Notes: generated from the sequence alone by a model not told the origin. A stretch of DNA of 64,000 bases from Rhodobacterales bacterium (GCA_002748285.1 PDSA01000028.1:111455-175454), one strand, 5' to 3'. Shown: positions 34,336-43,774, counted from the stretch's first letter. Made by a program: numbers and translations.

Positions 34336-35153
34336 TATAGGTTCCCCGCTTTGAGATTGTTCAGGAAGGGCGCAAAGCCCTGCTCGCCCATCCAGAAATT
34401 CACCAGATTATGAACCCCGGCGCTGGTCAGGGTCGCCCCTGCAAGTGCGTCGATGTGGTAATCCGGCCCGGCTGCGGTTTGGTGTTTGGACACGTTGATT
34501 TGCAGCTTGCCGTTTTCATCGGCCAGTTTCTTGCCCTTCCACAGCGCCTTCCAGCGTGGGTTGTCCACTTCGGCCCCCAGACCCGGCGTTTCGCCCTGCT
34601 CGTAAAACTGCAAGCCGAAAATGTCGTTGCCGTTTTCCTCGAGCGCGATGAAGCCGTAAAGGGTGGACCACAGGCCATAGCCATGCACCGGCAAAATCAC
34701 CTTGTCCACCCGACCCTGATCATCGGGCAGGATATAGACGGTGACGAATTTGCCCTTGCGGCCAATCGCCGCCGGATCTTCACTCAGCGCGACCGAGGTC
34801 GCCGGATCATCCGCCGCAGCCCGGTCATCAAAGCTGGCCGGATCAAACTGATCCGTGAACCGACCGGTGGCCAGCTCCAGCACTTTGGGTTGGAACACCG
34901 CAAACGCCTCTTGCACATCCTTGCCCGGGTCATAGATCCCGGCGACCTGCAAGATGTTGATCTGCTTGTCCTTAAGCGCATTGACTTCTTGCAGCGGGCG
35001 CAGCGCAACCGCTGCGGCCGATACAAACATCGAGGCCAAAAGACACAGCGCAACGGCGACGAAAATGGTCTTGGAGACCGAATCCGCGGGCTGATCCAGA
35101 AAGCGGCGGATCATGCCTTTGGCTTGGGGAGGGTTGTTAGCGTTATTATCCAT
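34335..35153 (-). CDS. nqrC: Na+-NQR subunit C (covalent FMN)
   Basis: 272 aa from ATG 35153 ([17 protein letters not shown]), which overlaps the end of nqrB by 8 bp. An alternative TTG start at 35189 would add 12 residues read from inside nqrB and is less likely. One TM helix (~30-52), a periplasmic domain, and the FMN-attachment motif AGATLTSAG near the C-terminus, whose Thr is flavinylated by ApbE. The nearby apbE is broken, so flavinylation depends on another copy. Confidence 0.95.
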   Translation of the reverse strand: MDNNANNPPQAKGMIRRFLDQPADSVSKTIFVAVALCLLASMFVSAAAVALRPLQEVNALKDKQINILQVAGIYDPGKDVQEAFAVFQPKVLELATGRFTDQFDPASFDDRAAADDPATSVALSEDPAAIGRKGKFVTVYILPDDQGRVDKVILPVHGYGLWSTLYGFIALEENGNDIFGLQFYEQGETPGLGAEVDNPRWKALWKGKKLADENGKLQINVSKHQTAAGPDYHIDALAGATLTSAGVHNLVNFWMGEQGFAPFLNNLKAGNL

Positions 35154-36345
35154 GGCGTTTGGCTCTGCGTTTAATGTTGGCTTGAACAACGAAATAATCG
35201 ATCAGGGGGGCAAAGACGTTGCCGAACAGGATCGCCAGCATCATGCCTTCGGGGAAGGCCGGGTTGATCACCCGGATCATCACCACCATGAAACCGATCA
35301 ATGCGCCATAAATATAGCGCCCCATATTGGTTTGCGCCCCGGAAACAGGCTCGGTCACCATAAAGACCAGACCAAAGGCATAGCCGCCCACCACCAGATG
35401 CCAATACCAAGGCATGGCAAACATCGGGTTGGTATCAGAACCGATCCAGTTCAGCAGCAGCGAAAAGCCAACCATCCCGGCCAGACAGCCCAGCACCATT
35501 CGGAAATTGGCAATCTTGGTCGCCAGCAGGAACAGCAGACCGATCAGGCAGGCCAGCGTCGAGGTCTCGCCCATCGAACCGGGGATAAAGCCCAAAAAGC
35601 TGTCCCACCAGCTGATGCCATGCGCGGCCAGCTGCTGCACCCCATCGGCGGCGGAAACCGCCAGCGCGGTGGCACCAGAGAAGCCATCGACTGGCACCCA
35701 GACGCTGTCGCCCGACAGCTGCGCCGGATAGGCGAAATACAGAAACGCCCGCCCGGTCAGCGCCGGGTTGAGGAAGTTTTTGCCGGTGCCGCCAAACACT
35801 TCTTTACCGATCACCACCCCAAAGGCGATGCCCAGCCCGACCTGCCACAGCGGTGTTGTTGCCGGCAGGATCAGCACATAAAGCATTGAGGACACAAGGA
35901 AACCTTCGTTCACCTCATGCTTGCGCACGGTGGCAAAGATCACCTCGAAAATACCGCCGACCACCAAGGTCACGATATAAATCGGCAGGAAATACAACGC
36001 CCCATGCGCCATATTGGCCAGCGGGTTGGCAGGGTTGAACCCGATGCCCAGGGCCTCGATAATCGCGGCCCGCCAGCCTGATGCGCCAAATTCGGCAATC
36101 GCCATATTGGACTGATAACCAGTGTTATACAGCGCCATCAGAATGCAGGGAATCGTCGAAATGACCACATAGGTCATGATGCGTTTCATATCGACATAAG
36201 AGCGTGCATGCGGGGCAACCGTGGTCACGGTTTTGGGTGTGTAAACCAGACTTTCCACCATCTCATAGATGGGGAAGTATTTCTCCCATTTGCCGCCCTT
36301 TGCAAAATGCGGTTCGATACGATCGAAAAAATTACGTAGTCCCAC
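35146..36345 (-). CDS. nqrB: Na+-NQR subunit B (covalent FMN, ubiquinone, Na+ path)
   Basis: 399 aa, about ten membrane helices; contains the Na+ translocation path. Starts [37 protein letters not shown]. The FMN-Thr motif is [11 protein letters not shown]. The ending KRRAKRHG is followed by a stop that overlaps the nqrC start. 3 bp after nqrA. Confidence 0.97.
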   Translation of the reverse strand: MGLRNFFDRIEPHFAKGGKWEKYFPIYEMVESLVYTPKTVTTVAPHARSYVDMKRIMTYVVISTIPCILMALYNTGYQSNMAIAEFGASGWRAAIIEALGIGFNPANPLANMAHGALYFLPIYIVTLVVGGIFEVIFATVRKHEVNEGFLVSSMLYVLILPATTPLWQVGLGIAFGVVIGKEVFGGTGKNFLNPALTGRAFLYFAYPAQLSGDSVWVPVDGFSGATALAVSAADGVQQLAAHGISWWDSFLGFIPGSMGETSTLACLIGLLFLLATKIANFRMVLGCLAGMVGFSLLLNWIGSDTNPMFAMPWYWHLVVGGYAFGLVFMVTEPVSGAQTNMGRYIYGALIGFMVVMIRVINPAFPEGMMLAILFGNVFAPLIDYFVVQANIKRRAKRHG

Positions 36346-36348
36346 GGC

Positions 36349-37692
36349 TTATCCCTCTTTCTCGATCTTGGTTAAACAGTCGCGCAAAGCGATGCCGTAT
36401 TCATATTTGGCCGGACAGGCAAAGCCGACCAGACCCAAATCCTCTTCATCCAGCTCCAGCGCACCCAGCAGCTGGGCCTGATCGGTGTCCATCACCAACA
36501 GCGCTCGCAGCAGCTGAGTCGGCAGGTAATCCTGCGGCATCAGCGTTTCGAACGTGCCGGTGGGCACCATGGCCCGGCGTCCGCCATTCAGATTCGACGT
36601 CAGCGGGAATTTGCGCCGCGACAGGGCCGAGCCCAGCACCGGCTGCACCGCATATTTCGAGAACATCGGACGAATCCAGCCCATCGGGATCTGCTTGTGA
36701 TCCTCTTCGATCAGGGTGATCTGACGGGCATAGCGCCCCAGATAGCCGCTTGGCCCCTCGCCGGCCCGGCCACTGAGAACCGACCCCGAGATCACCCGCA
36801 CCGGCAGATCCGCCGGCAAATCATCCTTGACCAGATCAGCCATCGACGCCCCGGCAATGGTGCGCAGCAGCCGTGGGTTTTTGCAAACCGGTCCCCCCAG
36901 CGCAATCACGCAGGAGGCATCATAATGCCCGGTCATCAGCAAACGGCCGATGACGATCACATCCTGATAGCCAATGGTCCAGACCGCGCTGTCGGCTGTA
37001 ATCTTTTCCAGGAAATGAATATGCGTGCCCGCCAGCCCCGCCGGATGCGGACCCGAGAATGTGGCCACCTCGACCCCGGGCAGATCGCCGCCGGGAATAT
37101 TGGCACCTTTTTCATGGCACAGATAGGTGTTGCCCTCGGTCAGCATCGAAATCGCGGCCAGCCCTTTGGTAAAGGCTTCGGCATCTTCGGCAATGATCGG
37201 GGCCGGATCGGCCGAAAGTGGCTCGGTATCCATTGCGGTCACGAAAATCGCGGTTGGGCGCGTATCCGGCGCAGGCACCTTGGAATAAGGTCTGGTGCGG
37301 AACGACGTCCACAGCCCGGCGGCACACAAACGCTCGGCTAGCCCTTCGGCGGTCGAAGCATCGCCCACAGAGGAAAAATCGACCGGATCGGCCGCGCCGT
37401 CCTGCACTTCGATTTCAACGCTGATCAGCTTACGCCTGGCGCCACGGTGGATCGCCTTGACCTTGCCGGCGACCGGCGAAACGATCTGAACCTCCGGCAA
37501 GGCCTTGTTGATCAGAATCGGTGTCCCGATACCAACCGTATCATTTTCAGCAACCAGAATGCGCGGTTTCAGGCCGACATAGTCGTCCCCCAAAATCGCG
37601 ATGCTCTTGGCATCTGGTGCAGCTTGAATACTGGCCGACGGCGTCCCTTCAATAGGTAAATCGTGGCCTCTTCGTAACGGAAAGTGCTTCAA
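36349..37692 (-). CDS. nqrA: Na+-NQR subunit A
   Basis: 447 aa soluble cytoplasmic subunit involved in ubiquinone interaction. Starts MKHFPLRRGHDLPIEGTPS. Conserved segments are VLVAENDTVGIGTPI-like text at 50-65, TFSGPHPAGLAGTHIHFL, and EEDLGLVGFACPAKYEYG near the end. First gene of the operon; divergent from apbE with a 161-bp gap (37693-37853) that must hold both promoters. Confidence 0.96.
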   Translation of the reverse strand: MKHFPLRRGHDLPIEGTPSASIQAAPDAKSIAILGDDYVGLKPRILVAENDTVGIGTPILINKALPEVQIVSPVAGKVKAIHRGARRKLISVEIEVQDGAADPVDFSSVGDASTAEGLAERLCAAGLWTSFRTRPYSKVPAPDTRPTAIFVTAMDTEPLSADPAPIIAEDAEAFTKGLAAISMLTEGNTYLCHEKGANIPGGDLPGVEVATFSGPHPAGLAGTHIHFLEKITADSAVWTIGYQDVIVIGRLLMTGHYDASCVIALGGPVCKNPRLLRTIAGASMADLVKDDLPADLPVRVISGSVLSGRAGEGPSGYLGRYARQITLIEEDHKQIPMGWIRPMFSKYAVQPVLGSALSRRKFPLTSNLNGGRRAMVPTGTFETLMPQDYLPTQLLRALLVMDTDQAQLLGALELDEEDLGLVGFACPAKYEYGIALRDCLTKIEKEG

Positions 37693-37853
37693 CGTCTCGA
37701 ACCTCTAGCTAAATTTTGTTGGCTTATGCGACAATCCTGCATCTTGTGAAAGCAAAAAATACAGCTTTGCATACATTTTAACGGTTGAACTGTGGTTAAA
37801 ACTGGACGAAAAGCCCTTTTAACCCTGCGTCAACCCGAAAAGGGAGTGATTTC

Positions 37854-38799
37854 TTGTCAAATCTGACCCATTTGTCGCGCCGCTCGTTTCTGCTGATGTC
37901 TCTGGCTCTGGCCGCGTGTAAAACAAGTGAAAACACTTTGAATATAACGGGTTCCACCATGGGGACCACCTATAATGTGGTGGCTGTGGACAAGACAGGC
38001 GCGGTGGAAAAAGCCGCCGCAACGGCCAAAATCGAGGCCGCTCTGGCGCAGGTCAACCAGCAAATGTCGAACTGGGATCCGGGCCGCAGCACAGGTCAAC
38101 CGCCAGAGCGAAGGTCGATTCGACATCACAATGGGCCCGCTGATCGAGCTGTGGGGCTTTGGCGCAAAGGGTCAGAAACATCTGCCCAGTGATTCTGAAA
38201 TTGCCGATGCTCAGGCCCGTTCCGGTCATAAGCCGGTGCTGGGGCCGGATGGTCGCCTCAGCAAGACCCACCCAGACACGCAGGTTTATCTGGCCGCCAT
38301 CGCCAAGGGCTTTGGGGCTGATCAGGTCAGCCGCGCGCTGGAGGAACTGGGCCTGACTGATTACATGGTTGAAATTGGCGGCGATCTTTATGCTGCGGGG
38401 CGCAATCCCGATGGCCAGCCCTGGCAGATCGGCATCGAAAAACCGGCGGCGCTGTCGGGCGGCGTGGTCGATGTGGTTGGGGTATCGGGGATGGGGCTGG
38501 CCTCATCCGGGGATTATCGCAACTATTTCGAACGGGACGGCCAGCGCTTTTCGCATCTGATCGACCCTGTCACCGGGCGGCCGGTCACCCACAAAACCGC
38601 CTCGGCCACGGTGCTGGCGGAAAACGCCATGATGGCCGATGCCTGGGCCACCGCGATGCTGATTCTGGGCCGTGAAAAGGGCTTGGACATCGCCAAGGCG
38701 CATGGCATTGCCGTACTGTTTATTGAGCGCGACAGCAATGCCGCAGAACTGCGCTTCACCGCTGTCGCCAGCCCGCGTTTCAAGGCGCTGACGGCTTAG
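37854..38799 (+). pseudogene. apbE: FAD:protein FMN transferase, broken by an internal deletion
   Basis: Lipoprotein-type ApbE: TTG-initiated frame at 37854, SRRSFLLMSLALAAC (twin-Arg-like start, lipobox LAAC), then NITGSTMGTTYNVV. It stays conserved to QQMSNWDP and then leaves frame; the family text resumes at once in another frame as AAAQVNRQSEGRFDITMGPLIELWGFG and continues to the end (YLAAIAKGFGADQV, YMVEIGGDL, SHLIDPVTGRPV, MMADAWATAMLIL). About 35 residues (about 100 nt), normally holding the S-x-F-N motif of the flavin site, are missing near 38078-38086. ApbE attaches FMN to NqrB and NqrC, so this copy cannot serve the adjacent nqr operon. Confidence 0.87.
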
Positions 38800-38826
38800 G
38801 GCGAACCGAAAAAAGGAGAGAGCAAA

Positions 38827-39081
38827 ATGGCCACCTTCGTCTTTGCATTTGGATTGTTACTGCTGATCTGCCTTGGCATGGCGCTTGGCGTGATTTTCAT
38901 GAACAAGACCATCAAGGGCAGCTGCGGCGGGCTGAATGCGATCAGCGATGCCGATCACTGCCTGATCTGCAACAAAGAAATCGACCCAAACAGCCCGCTG
39001 CGTGATCGCCTGTCTTGCGGCGGTACCCCCCAGCCGCATAAAGAGGGCGACGAAATCCCTATCCCGCGGCTGGTGCCGTAA
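38827..39081 (+). CDS. nqrM: Na+-NQR maturation protein NqrM
   Basis: 84 aa (DUF539). One N-terminal TM helix, then a soluble Cys-rich tail: Cys33 (GSCGGLN), Cys45 and Cys48 (HCLIC), Cys64. Needed to insert the iron site between NqrD and NqrE. ATG follows AAAAGGAGAG. 27 bp after apbE, presumably in one transcript. Confidence 0.93.
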   Translation: MATFVFAFGLLLLICLGMALGVIFMNKTIKGSCGGLNAISDADHCLICNKEIDPNSPLRDRLSCGGTPQPHKEGDEIPIPRLVP

Positions 39082-39256
39082 CCACAAGCGGGGTAAAGGC
39101 CAGCACGATCAACCCGGCGGCGGCCAGCAGCCCGAACAGCCAGAGCTGCCAACGCGGCCCTTCGGCCTTCCACACCCGGCGGTATTGATAGCCGCTCAGG
39201 CAAGCCAGCACGAAAATTATGGTTGCAATTTGCGGGGTTAATACAATTTCGGGCAA
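39059..39256 (-). CDS. Small two-helix membrane protein
   Basis: 65 aa from a TTG start at 39256 with GGAG 6-7 nt upstream; upstream codons are not protein-like. Begins (M)PEIVLTPQIATIIFVLACLS, then the basic loop YQYRRVWKAEG, then a second helix WLFGLLAAAGLIVLAFTPLV. The 3' end overlaps the end of nqrM by 23 bp on the other strand. Family not recognised. Confidence 0.5.
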   Translation of the reverse strand: MPEIVLTPQIATIIFVLACLSGYQYRRVWKAEGPRWQLWLFGLLAAAGLIVLAFTPLVVTAPAAG

Positions 39257-39337
39257 TTTTTTCTCCGTCGGATACAGAATATGTGTTATGCTGTGCTTTA
39301 CAACAAATAACAACCAATTCCGGGAGGAACCGCAACC

Positions 39338-39859
39338 ATGCCAACGTCTTACCAAGCCCCAACGCGCAAGGATCAGGCCAAATCACAAACCCGTAGCCAG
39401 AGCCATTCAAGCAATCTGAAGGCAGAAACGGCTGTGGTGGGCGATATTCTGGGCAATAAGGGCAAAGATGTTTTCACCATTCACCCCGGAGAAACCCTGC
39501 ATCGGGCGGTTGAGCTGTTGCGCGACAAACGAATCGGGGCGCTGATTGCGGCGGATGAAAATGGCAAGCTGGCGGGCATCCTGTCTGAGCGTGACATCGT
39601 GCGCAAGCTGGCCGATGCGCCGGGTCAGACCCTGCCACATCTGGTTAGTCAGGTGATGACGGAAAAGGTTGAGACATGCTCGGTCAAAGACCCGCTGGTT
39701 TCGGTGCTCAAACGCATGACCCAAGGGCGTTTTCGTCACATGCCGGTGATGGAAGGCGATCAGCCGGTGGGCATGATCACCATTGGCGATGTGATCGGCT
39801 ATCGGTTGACCGAGCTCGAGCATGAGGCCTTGCAGCTCAAGCAGTTGATTGTCGGTTAG
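39338..39859 (+). CDS. CBS-domain protein
   Basis: 173 aa with two CBS motifs (residues ~35-95 and ~100-160; GALIAADENGKLAGILSERDIVRKL, HMPVMEGDQPVGMITIGDVI). CBS pairs bind adenosyl ligands and act as energy sensors; free-standing proteins of this type are common in alphaproteobacteria. The basic, Ser/Gln-rich N-terminus is probably disordered. GGGAGGA precedes the ATG. Followed by a clear terminator. Confidence 0.88.
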   Translation: MPTSYQAPTRKDQAKSQTRSQSHSSNLKAETAVVGDILGNKGKDVFTIHPGETLHRAVELLRDKRIGALIAADENGKLAGILSERDIVRKLADAPGQTLPHLVSQVMTEKVETCSVKDPLVSVLKRMTQGRFRHMPVMEGDQPVGMITIGDVIGYRLTELEHEALQLKQLIVG

Positions 39860-39885
39860 AATTCTGACGCATTGGAAGCGCTTTT

Positions 39886-39926
39886 GGGCGACTGATCTTC
39901 TTTAAGGTCGGTCGCTCGTTTTTTGT
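39886..39926 (+). terminator. Rho-independent terminator after the CBS gene
   Basis: GCGACTGATC and GGTCGGTCGC form a ~10-bp stem, with a loop of about 8-10 nt (TTCTTTAA), followed by TCG and TTTTTT. Strong intrinsic terminator. Confidence 0.85.
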
Positions 39927-39984
39927 TGTTCTTGTTTTTATTCTGTTAAATTTTTTCAAACAGACTGCTGTGTCATGTAGAAAA

Positions 39985-40020
39985 CGCCGGGCTGCGCCTG
40001 CCGGGGGGCGGGCGCAGTCC
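39985..40020. repeat. Dispersed palindromic intergenic repeat, copy 1
   Basis: GCCGGGCTGCGCCTGCC followed by GGGGGGCGGGCGCAG: an imperfect hairpin whose left arm recurs almost exactly in other intergenic gaps of the window (near 47040, 53349, 60740 and 60857). Here it lies between the convergent CBS-domain and tupA genes. Confidence 0.65.
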
Positions 40021-40095
40021 GGCCTGACTGACGGCCGAGCGGGGCAGTTTGGAAGTGTGCAACACTTTTACAGAGGTCCGTTTGATCCCCCTGCC

Positions 40096-40902
40096 CTATG
40101 GCCGGGACGCATTGAAGTGAAACAGAGTCTGGCCGTTGATCTGATAGCCATTGATCAACTCAGCCGCGACCGGCCCGGTGAGCCAGCCCTCCAGCGCCTG
40201 TGCCAGATCGGCCTTCACATGCGCATGACGCGCTGGGTTGACCGGGATATAGGCGTATTGGTTGAACAGCCGCTCATCCCCGGCAAACAGCAGTGCCAGA
40301 TCGGCCTTGTTGCCGAAATTCAGCCAGCTGGCGCGATCAGCCAGAATATAGGCGTTCAACCCGCTGGCGGTGTTCAGCGCCGCCCCCATCCCGGCCCCGA
40401 CCGCGCGATACCACGCCACCGCAAATCCCTCGGGCTCCAGACCCGCCAGCCGCCATAAGGACAGCTCTTTTTTATGGGTGCCGCTCTCATCCCCGCGGCT
40501 GACAAAAACCGCTTGGGCCTGCGCAATCTGCTGCAAAGCCTGCACCGCGCTCTGGGCGGATGAGATATGGGCCGGATCATCCGAAGGGCCAATCAGCACG
40601 AAATCATTATACATGATCTCGCGCCTGTGCGTGCCGAAACCGGCGGCGATGAAACGCTCTTCGGCCTGACGCGCATGCACCAGCACCGCGTCCACATCTC
40701 CGGCCTGCCCCAGCTTCAGAGCCTGCCCGGTGCCGACCACGATCAGATGCACCTCCAGCCCCAGATCCTGCTTGATCCGGGGCAGCAAAATATCGGCCAG
40801 CCCGGAATTGTGAAACGAAGTGGTCACGGCCATGCGCAACTCGGACGCGTGCAAAGTGCCAGCGCAGAGCAGCGCCAGCATGAAAGCAAATAACCTGTTC
40901 AT
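40096..40902 (-). CDS. tupA: Tungstate ABC transporter, substrate-binding protein
   Basis: 268 aa. Signal peptide ends LHASE. The mature start LRMAVTTSFHNSGLADILLP carries the TTS motif used by TupA-type proteins to bind the oxyanion. Further conserved text: DVDAVLVHARQAEERFIAAGFG, MYNDFVLIGPSDDPA and SRGDESGTHKKEL. Captures tungstate in the periplasm. 4-bp overlap with tupC. Confidence 0.9.
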   Translation of the reverse strand: MNRLFAFMLALLCAGTLHASELRMAVTTSFHNSGLADILLPRIKQDLGLEVHLIVVGTGQALKLGQAGDVDAVLVHARQAEERFIAAGFGTHRREIMYNDFVLIGPSDDPAHISSAQSAVQALQQIAQAQAVFVSRGDESGTHKKELSLWRLAGLEPEGFAVAWYRAVGAGMGAALNTASGLNAYILADRASWLNFGNKADLALLFAGDERLFNQYAYIPVNPARHAHVKADLAQALEGWLTGPVAAELINGYQINGQTLFHFNASRP

Positions 40903-41645
40903 TCGATAATATCTCCTCTTAGAAAAGCCCGGGCCGCATCGGTCCTAGGGCGTTGAAAAAACTGTGCCGCGGGGGTGATTTCCAGCAGTTGGCCGCCGCA
41001 AAGAAAAAACACGTCACTGCCCAACCGCCGCGCCTGCCCCATATCATGGGTGGCCATCACGATCCGGGTGCCCCGGGCGTTGGCGGCTTGCAAAATCGTT
41101 TCGATATCTCGCATGGCGCGGCCATCCAGATTGGCGCAGGGCTCGTCCAGAAACAGAACTTCCGGCTGGCCAATCAAGGCCCGTGCCAGCGCCAGTTTCT
41201 GTTTTTCTCCGCCCGAAAGCATCGGAGCCGCCAATCCGGCCACATGCCCCAGACCAAATTCCTGCGCCCATGTCGCGGCCTGCTGGCGGGCCCGCGCCCG
41301 GCTGAGCCCAGACAGGATCAGCGGATAGGCGATGTTATCGACCACGCTGCGGCGCATCATGATCGGGGTCTGAAACACAAAAGCTTGCCGTTTGCGCGCC
41401 GCCGCAGTTGGGATATTCCACGTCACCGCGCCTTGGCTCCGCCTCTGCAACCCATGCAGCAGCCGCAGCAGCGTCGTCTTGCCCGCGCCATTTGGGCCGA
41501 TCACAACGCTGATCCCCGGCCCGCTCAGGCCAAAATCCAGCGGGCCGAGAATGGTCTTGCCCCGGATGCGCACCACCGCCCCCTGCACCTGCAACGGCAG
41601 CGCCGAAGCGGTGTCGGCCGCCGGGTCTGGTCTGAGTTTTGGCAA
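40899..41645 (-). CDS. tupC: Tungstate ABC transporter, ATP-binding protein
   Basis: 248 aa from TTG 41645, chosen because AAAGGAGGCGG stands directly upstream; in-frame GTG 41714 and ATG 41696 are possible but poorly served. Walker A GPNGAGKTTLLRLL, Q-loop VFQTPIM, signature LSGGEKQKLALARAL, Walker B VLFLDEPCANLD and H-loop MATHDMG are all present. Powers tungstate uptake. Confidence 0.9.
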   Translation of the reverse strand: MPKLRPDPAADTASALPLQVQGAVVRIRGKTILGPLDFGLSGPGISVVIGPNGAGKTTLLRLLHGLQRRSQGAVTWNIPTAAARKRQAFVFQTPIMMRRSVVDNIAYPLILSGLSRARARQQAATWAQEFGLGHVAGLAAPMLSGGEKQKLALARALIGQPEVLFLDEPCANLDGRAMRDIETILQAANARGTRIVMATHDMGQARRLGSDVFFLCGGQLLEITPAAQFFQRPRTDAARAFLRGDIIE

Positions 41646-41707
41646 AACCGCCTCCTTTGATACGCCCTTCCATACTGGCCCAAAGCCCCCGGCCATGGCA
41701 AGCACGG

Positions 41708-42412
41708 CTACCACAGGCTGGAGCGTTCGGTGCGCGATGCCGTATGGATCAGCAGATTCACCGCCACCGCCATGCCGATCAGAATAATCCCCAACCCCAT
41801 GGCAAAGGCGAAATTGCCCTTGCCGGTTTCCAGCGCAATCGCCGTGGTCATCACCCGGGTGCTGTGGTCGATATTACCGCCAACGATCATGATCGCCCCG
41901 ACCTCGCCAATCGCCCGACCAAAGCCCGCCAGCATCGCCGTCAGCAGCGCCCGGCGGCCATCCCAGAGCAGCGTTGCCATCCGCTGCCCCCGGCTGGTGT
42001 TCAGCGAAATCAGCAGATCATGATACTGATCCCACAGTTCGCGCAAAGCCTGATGCGCAATCGAGGTGATCAGCGGAGTGATGATCAGCATCTGGGCAAT
42101 GATCATCGCGGTTGGGGTGAACAGCAGGCCGAATACTCCGAACGGGCCCGAACGCGACAGCAACATATAGACAAACAGCCCCACCACCACCGGCGGCAAC
42201 CCCATCAGCGCGTTCAGCAGAGCGATCACCTGCCGGCGCATCCGAAACCGCATCACCGCCAGATACGCCCCCAAGGGTAGGCCAATCAGCGAGGCCAGCA
42301 GCACCGCGCTGAGTGTGACCTGCAATGACAGCAGCATGATTTCCATCAGATCGGCATCCAGGCTGACAATCAGCCGCCCGGCCTGCCAGAAACCTTGGAG
42401 AATGTCATGCAT
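41708..42412 (-). CDS. tupB: Tungstate ABC transporter, permease
   Basis: 234 aa, five to six helices; the EAA loop GRAIGEVGAIMIVGGN is typical of TupB-type permeases. First gene of tupBCA, an order differing from the more common A-B-C. No molybdenum/tungsten cofactor riboswitch is visible in the short (96-bp) gap to the tRNA-Leu. Confidence 0.92.
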   Translation of the reverse strand: MHDILQGFWQAGRLIVSLDADLMEIMLLSLQVTLSAVLLASLIGLPLGAYLAVMRFRMRRQVIALLNALMGLPPVVVGLFVYMLLSRSGPFGVFGLLFTPTAMIIAQMLIITPLITSIAHQALRELWDQYHDLLISLNTSRGQRMATLLWDGRRALLTAMLAGFGRAIGEVGAIMIVGGNIDHSTRVMTTAIALETGKGNFAFAMGLGIILIGMAVAVNLLIHTASRTERSSLW

Positions 42413-42508
42413 GGATCGCGCCTCAAGCCAGGGTCAGGAGCCCCCATTATAGCCGCAGCGCAAGGATTGCCCAATATAATCTGGCCTGTCCGGGTATTTA
42501 GGGTTAGA

Positions 42509-42593
42509 TGGTGCGGGTGGAGGGACTTGAACCCCCACGCCTCGCGGCGCCAGAACCTAAATCTGGTGCGTCTACCAATTCCGCCACACCCGC
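42509..42593 (-). tRNA. tRNA-Leu (anticodon TAG)
   Basis: 85 nt with encoded CCA. Acceptor GCGGGTG/CACCCGC, D-arm TGGCGGAATTGGTAGACGC, anticodon stem-loop CCAGA-TTTAGGT-TCTGG, long variable arm, T-loop GTTCAAGTC, discriminator A. Class II tRNA. Confidence 0.97.
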
Positions 42594-42739
42594 ACATTGC
42601 TTTGGGGAATCCCCCGAAAGTGGCTGCGTTCTACAGCGGATTTTTCCCGGATGAAATAGCCTTGGGGCAGAAAATCCCCCATTTCGCGAAAAATCAGCGC
42701 CCAAGGCAAGCGGCTGAACCGGCCAGCCGCCCGTTTGGC

Positions 42740-43774
42740 TTATTCATAAGACTTGATCAGCGCGATATTGGCCTGTTCGATCTTGTTGATGGTCACAGTT
42801 TTGGAAACCGGCTGATACCACGGCATTTTGGCAAAGAACTTTCTGGCTTTGGCCGTTTTGAAGATATACCCCTTGCGCGCCACAATTTCGTTTCGCGCTT
42901 GCCACAGCTGCGCCGGGCTCAGCGGGGCCAGATCTGCATCCGTCAGCCGGCGTTTGTTGGAATCGGCAAAAACCCAGATCGCCACGCCGCCCGTTCCGGC
43001 CCCACCGGAGGTGGAGGCCTTGGAGATGCAGGCCTTGTATTCCTGACTGCGGGCGGCGGCCTCGGCCAGCAGGATCACCGGATTGGGGTCTTTCAGGCAG
43101 AACTGATAATGCACCTGATAGGATTGCACCCAACGCGGCCCGGAAAACCCGCAGCCCCGCGCCGACGCCTTGGCCGCCACTTTCAGCGCCTCATTGGCAT
43201 AGAGATCACAGGCGACCTTTTTGTTCTTGCCTAGCGGCAGCTCGGCGGGCTTGTTTTTCTGGGCGCGGCATTGCATCAGCGCCGTCTTGCGTTTGGCGGC
43301 CTCTTTATGAACCGTGGCCAGCTTGGTGCCGCCCATGCACCAGTTATAGTGGTTCTGATGATTATTGCTCCAGACCGGGGGCTTGAAGCCACAGCCCAGC
43401 TTCTGCGCTTCCTGATTGTCCTGAACCGCCTCAAGCGCATAGAGTCGGCATTCGTCTGTTTGGCTCAGCTTGCCTTTGCTGGCCTTGCAGCTCTTGAACT
43501 GCGCCAGACGGTGGGCGGTATGCTTTTTGGCCTGAGAGGCGTTGTTGCCGGCCATGCACCAATCATAATGGCTTTTGAAATTGCCACTCCAAACCGGGGG
43601 CTTGAACCCGCAGGAAAGCGCTTTGGCCTTGTGAAACATGTTGACCGCCTCTTGGGCATAATTGGTGCAAAGCTGCTTATTGGCACTGGCAGAACTGGCC
43701 AGACACGCCGTCAGGATCAATGCGATGCCACCCAAAGCGGTAGTTTTTTGACTTATACCCGAGAAAATTTTCAT
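42740..43774 (-). CDS. Cysteine-rich triple-repeat protein with YARHG domain
   Basis: 344 aa from ATG 43774 (GGAGCAA upstream; an ATG 7 codons earlier is poorer). Signal sequence with a possible lipobox LTAC (Cys24). Three tandem repeats of about 75 residues follow, each with C..YA.EAV, then CGF..P.W, HY.(W/F)C and a last Cys: four Cys per repeat, spacing suggesting two disulfides. After a Gly/Ser linker the C-terminal ~65 residues are a YARHG-type domain (RNEIVARKGYIF, FFAKMPWYQP, EQANIALIKSYE). YARHG domains are extracellular or periplasmic and probably bind the cell wall. Function unknown. Confidence 0.75.
   Translation of the reverse strand: MKIFSGISQKTTALGGIALILTACLASSASANKQLCTNYAQEAVNMFHKAKALSCGFKPPVWSGNFKSHYDWCMAGNNASQAKKHTAHRLAQFKSCKASKGKLSQTDECRLYALEAVQDNQEAQKLGCGFKPPVWSNNHQNHYNWCMGGTKLATVHKEAAKRKTALMQCRAQKNKPAELPLGKNKKVACDLYANEALKVAAKASARGCGFSGPRWVQSYQVHYQFCLKDPNPVILLAEAAARSQEYKACISKASTSGGAGTGGVAIWVFADSNKRRLTDADLAPLSPAQLWQARNEIVARKGYIFKTAKARKFFAKMPWYQPVSKTVTINKIEQANIALIKSYE

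Noticed and set aside
42413..42508. Molybdenum/tungsten cofactor riboswitch upstream of tupB
   Set aside because: The gap is under 100 bp and shows no structured leader.
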